DNA of 28,479 nucleotides from a virus. The stretch is from positions 1 through 28,479 of the IMG/VR virus record IMGVR_UViG_3300025120_000392, one strand, 5' to 3'. The first letter of the stretch is position 1, and every line of letters begins with the position of its first letter. The notes beneath the pieces are model-generated. The model was not told the DNA's origin. It searched no databases and was given only the letters and a program-made list of their open reading frames with translations. Made by a program: the position numbers and the translations under genes. This document shows positions 1-8,700 of the stretch, in pieces.

Positions 1-63
1 AAGATTTGGCAAGATGAGGGATACGAGAAGAAGCTTGTATTTTACGAATTACCAGTGGAGTAA
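1..63 (+). CDS. 3' end of an unidentified phage gene (partial)
   Basis: Frame 1 is open from the window edge and stops at TAA (61-63). The last 20 codons end in ...FYELPVE. The stop lies just 5 bases before the next ATG, and the last codons (GTG GAG) supply the GGAG that serves as ribosome binding site for that gene, so the two are packed as in one operon. Too little is present to name a family. Its position upstream of late-type genes suggests a structural gene, which is inference from context only. Confidence 0.55.
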   Translation, partial: KIWQDEGYEKKLVFYELPVE

Positions 64-68
64 TATAA

Positions 69-1355
69 ATGTTTTTAAAGATGATACCTAAAAGAATTAA
101 AGTGTGGCTTATTAAGCACCTATATACCGATATTGCAGCTATGGGTGACGGAGGCGATACGGCCCTTGCACACGTCAACGAAAAAGAAGTCGCTTTATTA
201 AAAGCTCACGGTGGCGCAGGGACTATAAACCCACGTACTGGACTTATAGAGTTTAAAGGCAAAGGTGGTGGTGGATCGCCAGCTCCATCAGTACAAGAAT
301 CTGTTTCTTATTCATCTAACTTGCCAGAATACGCAGAGCCATACTATAAAGAACAAATGAAGCAGGTAGCTAAGGAAGTATATACTACCGACTCATCAGG
401 TAATGTGACAGGCGTTAAACCTACAGCTGTATATAAAGGACCTAGAGTCGCTGGGTTTAGAGATGACCAAACAACTGCTCAAGACCAAACAAGAGGTTTA
501 ACAGACCCTACTCAAATAGCTAGTGGAACTAGTGCATTAAACAGAGGTTTAACAGGAGCTAATACTGCAATGGGCGGTATAGACGAAGCAATGAAATACA
601 CTCCTGCATTTACTGTAGGTGAAACTGTAACTACTGAAAGATTTACTGATCCTGGCGTTGCAGCAAATTATATGAACCCATATCAGCAACAAGTGGTTGA
701 TGTACAAACTGCTGAAGCTAGAAGACAAGCTGATATTGCAAAAGCAGCTAGAGGTTTAGGCTCTATAAATCGAGGTACTTTTGGTGGTGGTAGACAAGCG
801 CTAATGGAAGGTGAAGCAGACAGAGCACTAGCAACACAACTAGGAGCAATACAAGCGACAGGTAGTCAACAAGCTTACGAACAAGGACAAAAAGCGTTTA
901 CTCAAGATTTAGCACGTGACTTTGATATGCAAAAAGCTAATCAAGGAGCTGACTTACAAGCTCAACAAATGAATATTGCAGGACGACAGTTTGATGCGGA
1001 TTTAAATAAACAGTTAGGATTGTCTGGACTACAAGCTCAAAGTACACTAGGTGGTCAACTAGGACAGATAGGTGCGCTCGATCAACAAACAGACCTACAA
1101 AGAATTCAGGCTCTAGCAGCTTCTGGTGGAGAGCAACAAAGAATGGACCAAGAGTATTTAAATGCAAACAAACAAAGATACTTAGAAGACGAAAATGCAA
1201 GAAAAGCAGCGTTAGAGTATCAATCAAATATACTACGTGGTACTGCAGGTGCATTAGGTTCAACAAATACACAGTATGCGCCGGCTCCAAGCATGGCATC
1301 TCAAATCGGTGGATTAGGTCTAGCAGGTCTAGGTCTCTACAATAAATTAGGCTAA
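69..1355 (+). CDS. Late-type phage protein, Gln/Ala-rich, probable internal virion or tail-associated protein
   Basis: A 428-residue protein. The ATG at 69 has GGAG 8 bases upstream. Residues 25-62 contain MGDGGDTALAHVNEKE and then GGAGTINPRTGLIEF, a short segment I recognise from many phage virion-associated proteins of unknown role. A Gly-rich linker (about 63-70) follows. The middle (about 190-390) is rich in Gln, Ala, Arg and Asp and is predicted by eye to be helical or coiled. The C-terminal 20 residues are a Gly/Leu-rich hydrophobic tail. There is no signal peptide and no catalytic motif that I recognise. It is followed after 8 bases by another gene on the same strand and then by the giant protein, an arrangement like podovirus internal-core genes. 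The function is inferred from context; it could equally be a tail-tube or fibre-related protein. Confidence 0.8.
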   Translation: MFLKMIPKRIKVWLIKHLYTDIAAMGDGGDTALAHVNEKEVALLKAHGGAGTINPRTGLIEFKGKGGGGSPAPSVQESVSYSSNLPEYAEPYYKEQMKQVAKEVYTTDSSGNVTGVKPTAVYKGPRVAGFRDDQTTAQDQTRGLTDPTQIASGTSALNRGLTGANTAMGGIDEAMKYTPAFTVGETVTTERFTDPGVAANYMNPYQQQVVDVQTAEARRQADIAKAARGLGSINRGTFGGGRQALMEGEADRALATQLGAIQATGSQQAYEQGQKAFTQDLARDFDMQKANQGADLQAQQMNIAGRQFDADLNKQLGLSGLQAQSTLGGQLGQIGALDQQTDLQRIQALAASGGEQQRMDQEYLNANKQRYLEDENARKAALEYQSNILRGTAGALGSTNTQYAPAPSMASQIGGLGLAGLGLYNKLG

Positions 1356-1363
1356 GGTAAAAT

Positions 1364-2707
1364 ATGAATATTATTCAGGTACAGGATAGGTTAAAAGGCG
1401 TAACAGATGACGCATTAGTTCAATATGTAGAGAACCCTACAGGGGAAGTACCTACTTATTTAGCGTTAGGAGAGATTGGCCGTAGAAAAAGTGTGCGAGA
1501 CGAGTATCAAGCAGCTCAAGCTGAACAACCTAATCAAACTGTTGCTGAAGAAATGATAGCTCAATTATCAACACCTACAGGGATAGGTGCACTGACTAGT
1601 AACATGGGGGCTCAACTGCCACCAGAAGAAGTTATGTCTAGTTCAGAAACTATAAGTGAGACTGGCGTAGCTAACCTACCCACACCAAATATGACACAGG
1701 AGTTTAAAAGAGGTGGTATCGTTGGAGATGATGGTACTATTTATGGAGCTGCAGGATTTCTTGTCCCTGCTGTTAGAGCAGGATTAGGTTATGCTGGGCG
1801 AGGATTAGGTTTTTTAAAAGATAAATTAATTGGTACCAAAGGAGCGCCTGCAAAACCAGGATATAATCCAAAGTTAGCTCCAGGTATGACTAGTGTAGGA
1901 GGAAGTGCGGGTACTCCTGGAACTAGAGGATTATTATTACAACCAGGCTCATACGTAGTTGGCGGAGTAACCTACATGTTAACACCTAACGGACCTGTAG
2001 ATGAAGACGGAAATCCTCCACCACCAGAAGTTACAGATACAATAACAGAACAACTTACTGAAACAGTAACAGAGTCAGTACCTGAACCTACTATGGAAGA
2101 GAACGCTCAAAAAAGAATGGATCTGTACAAAAAGTTTGCAGGTGAAGATGAAGGCGCAGCACGTATAGCAGAACGTATGGCTAAAATGGAAGAGCGAACT
2201 GCAGGTGTAGAAGAAGATGCAGAAAATATGATGCTAATAGAAGCGGGTTTAGCTATGGCTGGGGGAAAATCTCAAAACTTTTTAGAGAATGTAGTAACAG
2301 GGGGTAAAAAAGCAGTAGAGTCTTACAGTGATTCAATGGATAAAGTAAGAGAACTTGAGAAAGAAACTTTTGCTATAGACGTAGAACTTAATAAAGCTAA
2401 ACGAGCAGAGCAACTTGCAATTGCAAGTAAAGGCATAGACAGTATAGAAGCTCAAGAAGCTGCCGAAAGAGCATCAGCACTACAAGCACAAAAAGATAAA
2501 GCATTTAAGGATAGACTTAAAATTCAACTTGCAGAAACAGGAAGGATTAATGAAAAAGATATAATTGAAGCCTATACAAAAGCTGGAGGATATGACATAG
2601 CTACAGAACAAACATTACCTTATCAACAATGGAAATCACAATTTTTAGATTCTTTTGGTGTAGAAGATCCAGAGGCAGATAGATTAGTAGATAAGTACGC
2701 TAGTTAA
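1364..2707 (+). CDS. Late-type phage protein with hydrophobic segment and coiled coil, probable virion component
   Basis: A 447-residue protein. The ATG at 1364 follows a weak AAGG-type binding site. The N-terminal 50 residues (MNIIQVQDRLKGVTDDALVQ, then ...YLALGEIGRRKSVRDEY) form a small module seen at the start of phage proteins near the tail/internal-protein genes. Residues about 110-120 carry EFKRGGIVGDDG. Residues 131-151 are a Gly/Ala-rich hydrophobic stretch that could touch a membrane. A Pro/Thr/Glu-rich linker covers about 205-245, and the rest (about 245-400) is highly charged and helical. It ends 2 bases before the ATG of the giant gene, so translation is probably coupled. No enzyme motif is visible. 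A role as an internal or ejected protein is inference. Confidence 0.78.
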   Translation: MNIIQVQDRLKGVTDDALVQYVENPTGEVPTYLALGEIGRRKSVRDEYQAAQAEQPNQTVAEEMIAQLSTPTGIGALTSNMGAQLPPEEVMSSSETISETGVANLPTPNMTQEFKRGGIVGDDGTIYGAAGFLVPAVRAGLGYAGRGLGFLKDKLIGTKGAPAKPGYNPKLAPGMTSVGGSAGTPGTRGLLLQPGSYVVGGVTYMLTPNGPVDEDGNPPPPEVTDTITEQLTETVTESVPEPTMEENAQKRMDLYKKFAGEDEGAARIAERMAKMEERTAGVEEDAENMMLIEAGLAMAGGKSQNFLENVVTGGKKAVESYSDSMDKVRELEKETFAIDVELNKAKRAEQLAIASKGIDSIEAQEAAERASALQAQKDKAFKDRLKIQLAETGRINEKDIIEAYTKAGGYDIATEQTLPYQQWKSQFLDSFGVEDPEADRLVDKYAS

Positions 2708-2709
2708 TA

Positions 2710-5700
2710 ATGGCTACAAGAGAACAATTAATTGATGCTTTGAAAAAAGCTGATGCTGCTGGTAACACAGAAGACGCTAAAAAGTTAGCTAACTACATCA
2801 AGTCATCTTCTGGAGCCTTTGGAGTACCTAACCAACAAAGAGAAGGCACGGCTGGATTCTTTGAAGGTGTAGTAGGTGGTGCTAAAAATATTCTATCTGG
2901 CTCACAGACTGCAGTAGAAGCACCATTTATATCAGGCGAAGAAGCAGCACTTAGAGGAATAGAAAGACAGAAAGGTCGAACAGAAAGACCTGGATTCAGC
3001 CTCGACGAAATAATTAAAACCTACGATCAAGACGGTTTGTTTTCTGCAGCCGGCGAAACTCTATCACAAATCCCAGGTGCCATTGGTGAACAACTTCCGT
3101 TCTTAGCTTCTATGAAAGCAGGGTTTGCCGCAGGGTCTGCGTTACCTCTTCCCCCTCAAGCTAAACTACTTGCAGGTGTTGCAGGGTCACTCTTAACTCC
3201 ATTCTTAGTTTCTTCTGGTAGTGCCATGGAGAGAAAAGCTTCTGAACAATTAAAAAGAGGCGACAAAGTAGACATCAATGAACTAGGTGCCTATGGTACA
3301 GGTTTAGCTTCTGCAGGATTAGAAAGAGCAGCGCTTGGTTTATCAGGATTAAGTAAGGTCATGGGCATTGACTTCCTTAAAGGTGCCGGTACAGAAACAG
3401 CTGAACAAATTGCTAGACGTAGCCTTGCTGCTACATTAGCTAGAGGTGGCGGAAAGTTAGTGGCTGCGGAAGTCCCTACTGAAATGGGACAACAAGCTTT
3501 AGAAAGATACTATGCAGGACTGTCTCTTACAGATGAAGAAGCGATGAGAGAATATGCTGAAGCTGGCGCAGGTGCAGCTATGTTAGCACCTCTCGGTATG
3601 GCAGGTAGTGCATACCAAAGAAGCCAAGTTAGAAAAGATATTAAGAAAAAAGAAGAAGGTATACAAAAAGAAAACGAAAGGATAAAAAGAGAACAAGAAG
3701 CTGAACTAAAAAGAAAAGAAGAAGAAAAAGAAATAACTGAAACAGCAGCAAAATTAGAAAGACAAAGAATAGAACAAGAAGCCCAAGAAAGAAAAGATGC
3801 AATTGAAGCGGAGCTACAAAGAGCTCGTGAAACAGGCGAGCCAGTCAAGTCTATACAACAGATTATTAACGAGATGACAGGGGTTGTACAAGACCCTTTA
3901 GATGAAAAGCAACTTGCAGATATTGCAAAAATAGATACTGAAAGAGATAGAGTATTCTCTCAACTTAGAGCGAATAGAGACTTAGGTGCTATAACAGAAG
4001 ACGAGTATAAAGGAAAACTATTATTTCTTGATGAGCAAGTGAGCAAGGCTAAAAAAGAGTTAAGCCAAAAGCAAGTTAAAGAAAGAAAACCTTTGACAGG
4101 TAAAAAATTAACAGCAAGACAAAAGCAATTTCAAGAAGGACTAGATGAACCTTCAGGTCAATTTGTAGCAGGGGTTGATGGTATTGAAAGAGAGCGAACA
4201 GAAGCAGAAGCTCAAGGCATTCCTGTACAAGAATACGACCCGACAAAACAAAAATTAACTAAAGAGTTTATAACTTCTAAAAAAGGTCTAGGCATAGTGG
4301 GTACGGCAAAAGCATTTGGTTTAGATCATGGAGATGGGCCAGTACCTAGACTAAAAGATTTTTTAGAAGCGAAAGACCCTACTAATGTAGAAGACAATGG
4401 AATGATACGCCTTACTTTAAATGAGAATTTAAAAACTAGAAGAAAAGGTCTAGACGACGCGCCTTCTTTAGAAGCACAACAGAAAAGACAAGAAGTAATT
4501 ACTAAGATTGAAACCTACTTGACCGCTTTACCAACAACACAGGAGTTAGAGAATGGTGAATATCAAAAAGCCCTTGACGCCGAAGCAGCTAGAAGAGGCG
4601 ATGAAGTGGATGATGGAACCGCAGCAGTTGATGCCTTTATTTCTAGCGTCAATGACACAGGAGGAGTTGATCAGTCTGGAGCTATTAGTAACGAACTTGC
4701 TAGACGAGCGGGACCAGAGCCAGATTCATTAGTAGACCCAGAGACTGAACAAGAAGTAGATCTTACAGGAGCGCTTCCTAAAGAAGAGTTTGACGCTAAA
4801 CAGCTAGAAGCAGATAATAAAGAAATAGAACAAAAAGAAAAAGAAATTAAAACGAAAGAAAACCAAGCTAAGATAGGAAAAAATAGAACACTTCGATCGT
4901 TTCTGTATGAAACCAAACTCCCTAGAAGCGATATGAACGATATTATGGGTGAGACTTCAGGTAAATCAAAATACTTGTCTGTTTTTGATGGAAAAAAGAA
5001 GTTGACCCCCTCTCCATCACTTATGTCACTTATTGAAGGGGGACGAGTAGATAAATTTTTACCTCCTGATTTAAGACTAGAAGCAGATCGTGCAGTAGAT
5101 ACTGCGTTTGATGCAGAGCCTGCGTATAACTACCTAGCAGAAAGAATGAGAAATCAGCAAGAGGTAATTGAGTTTGATGTAGCAAATGATATAGAGCAAG
5201 AACAACTTATTCTAAATAATATGGAAGAGTCTGTAGCAAAGTCAACGGGAGCAGTCGTAGAAATCAATGGTCAGTCTATACCTAAAACACTTATTGACGC
5301 GTACAAATCAAGAAAACCAGATCGCGATAGCACACTTCCAAATCTTAACACGTCTGATTATTATAGAGAACTACAAAAATATATAGGGGATTATTATACA
5401 GATAAAACTCTAAGTGATTTAGAAAACCTTATAGAAGAATACGTTAAGAGTCAGCCGCAAGACCTTCGATATGTAGTGTTCGGAAAGATTAAGGGAACAG
5501 ACATAGAGACTGTGTGGCAAGAAAAAGTAGGCGGTAAACAAAGAGCCGAAGAAATTGCAAAAACTTTAGAGCAGGAGGGAAAAGCAACTGACACTAGAGT
5601 ACAGGAGTACGATTTAAACCAAGGATCTATGGGCGCAGAATCAGATTCATATAAACGCGAAGGTCTTATAAACTCTCTCAAAGAACTTGAAAGCACAATA

Positions 5701-8700
5701 GCTAAAGCATATTCTAAAACTCCTCTACCAAGGTCTCGTCCAGACCAATTAACAGTTAATAACGAGGTTAAAAAATTAAACGCTAAATTTGAAAATGAAA
5801 TAAAAGAAGCTTATGGACCAGACGCTAATCGAGATGAAATTGAAATGTCATTGGAAACTCAGATAAAAAGAAACGAAACTGGCGGTCAATATGATCCGCA
5901 AAAAGTTCCAGCTCAATTTACATCTGGCGAGTCACTTGTACAGACTTATATTAAAAGACAAGCACAACCAGCAGCAACACCTACACAAGAACAAACTCAA
6001 ACCACTGCACCTGCAGCAACGCCTAAAACGTACACCTTTGAAGGTAAAAAGATACCTCAAAAACTTATTGACCAGTATAGAAAAATGCAGGAAAGCGACG
6101 CCGTATCTGCTAGAGCAATGAGCACTCGGTCTGGAACTATTATAAGTAAGAATTTCTTAAAACAAGCACAAGAGTTTTTAGGGGGAAAAGAAAATGCTAT
6201 TACTTTGACAAGAGGTCGCGAATTTACCAGTCTTTTAAGTAGAATTATTCGCCCAGGACAGTCGGCAACCGTACCAGTTTCTGTAGATGGGACGATCCGA
6301 ACTAATGACCAAGGTAAACAAGACCCGCGCGACGCTGCTAATTTTGAGGACGTACAAGAAGCACAACCAGCAGCAAGACCTACACAAGACAACATACAAG
6401 AATCTACAACAGAAACAGAAGCTATAGTACCTATGATTAATGGCATAGAAATACCTCAAAATCTTATAGACACCTATCAAGACCTTGATCGCGCTAGAAG
6501 AAACGCTTTTAATGAGGACGATAATCCTCAGTATAAACAACTTAGGAAAGCGGCTCAAAAGGAAGACAATAGATTTGATAAGGAACTAGAAAAAATATTT
6601 GGTAAGGACTTAGAAGGGCTAAATTTTTCTGAAATGCTTATTGAACAAGGTGTTTCTGTAGAAGCATACGACAACAAAAAGTTTCGTCAACAAGCAGTAG
6701 AGGACGCTATAACGAATGTATTAAAAGGTGAACCTATTGGAACTAAGTCTGAGGATTACTACTTTGCGCCCAACAACTATATCGAGCCTGTTAAATACAA
6801 AATAGACCCTATACAAAAAGAAACTGAAGAACAGACAGGGGATAGCACCTTTTACAAGAAAGTAGACGATATACAAGAGTCACGAACTGAAACAGAACAA
6901 GACAAACTAGCGTTTGAACTTAGGGAAGCTGAGTATCAAGCAGGCAGTTACATAAAAGCAAGTGAAAGAGTTCCTAAACGGTTAAGAGATCGAATCAAAA
7001 AACTAAAAGAACAACTATCAGTACAAGAGTCTAGGTCTGATACACTAGGTCCTATAGAGACTGTAGATTCTATTATCGAATCATTAAGAAAAGAATTTGG
7101 TTCAGACATTGACAAAGCAATCGACTCAGGACAATTAGTTATTGTTAATAATTTATCTGAGCTCCCTAATAATTTTAACTTTGCCCCTACAGCTAATGGT
7201 GCATACGACCCTAGATCAAATAAGGTTTATATCGTTGCATCTAAAGTAATGCCAGGACAAGGTAGAAAAGTATTACTGCATGAACTTGGAGAACATTACG
7301 GACTAGAGCGTATGCTAGGTGATAGCTATGGCGCTACTCTAGGTAGACTAAACAGCCTTAAAAATACTGACCCTAAAGTTAAAGCGATATGGGATCAAGT
7401 AGGAAGACAATATCCAGACATTGAAGTAGGCGGTAAGTTATATCTACAAGAAGTCATGGCTAAAATAGGTGAGCAAAGTCCACAAAATACATTGTTCAAA
7501 CGAGTAGTTGCAGCGGTCAAAAACTTCTTGCGTAAGCTTGGGTTCTTCAACCCTAATACATTAACTACAGCAGACATGCAAGACTTGATTATGTATTCTA
7601 CTAGATCAGCTCTAGCTAAAAGCGATAAGGTTACTGCAAGCCAATTAGCAGCAGGTCAATCCCCTGACATCATGTTCTCTAAAACAGATGTACCTGCAGG
7701 ACTAGAGCAGACTAGCGTATACCTTTCTGGAGTTAAAGACGATAGTAAAACATTCTATAATAACTTTGTAGACGTAATTGGCAAAGTTTTTAACAATCCA
7801 GCAGAATCTTTACCTTCATTATGGAATCAAATAAGAATAAAAATGGTTTCCTCAGGTGCAGGTATAGAAAGAAAACTTTTAAACGAATATGAAGGTGCCG
7901 TTACTGATAGCTTAAAAAGGGTAAGACCCGACATAATACAGTCCCAAGCAATAGATGATAGCGTAATGGCCTCACAATCTGCAGCAGAAGGAAAAGTTGT
8001 ATTCGGTGAAGACCGTGTTGCTAGAGTTGTGGTTGATGAAAACAACATAAATAATTTAGTAAAACTAAGACAACAACTAGCAGATCAAACATCTATTGAA
8101 TTTGCTGAAGGACTTATACAGTCTTACACTTCTGCTAGACGATATAGGCTAGAACTAGATAGAGTGGAAAGAAGAGAAGCTAATATTGCGAGACTAAACA
8201 AAAGCTTAAGTGAAACAAGGCAAGAACTTAAAACTGCTAAAGGAAAAGATAGAAGAGCCAAAGAAGCCCTTATGGATAAATACAAAAAAGAAATTAGCAG
8301 AGATACAAAGAAAAATGAAAGTATTAATATTACTCCGGAACAAGAAGCAGCTATTGAACCAGGACTAGCATACGCCCAACAATACCCCTTGCTTGTCGAA
8401 GTGGGTGCAATGATTGATGCAATTAACAAAAACAGAATTGATCTGCTAGAGGATTCTGGAATTTATACAAAAGACATGGCTGATGATTACAGAGATAGAG
8501 AAGGGTATGTCCCACTATTCCGAGAAATGATAGAGGACATAAGTAAGGGGGACGAAGTTATGACACAATACATTACTGGGTTTGCTGACATCGGAAGAGA
8601 GTATGCGTTTACAGGGTCTGATAAAAACTCTAAGCATATCTTAGGTAACATACTTCAACAACACTTCTGGGCGGTTAGTGCGTCTCTGCGAAACAACGCT

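Noticed and set aside
937-1299. 120-aa minus-strand frame
   Set aside because: It is antisense to the Gln/Ala-rich gene; Leu/His-rich composition is the complement of CAA/GCA codons.
6057-6558. Two minus-strand frames (129 and 107 aa) inside the giant gene
   Set aside because: They are complementary shadows of the linker-rich part with no binding site and no known motif.
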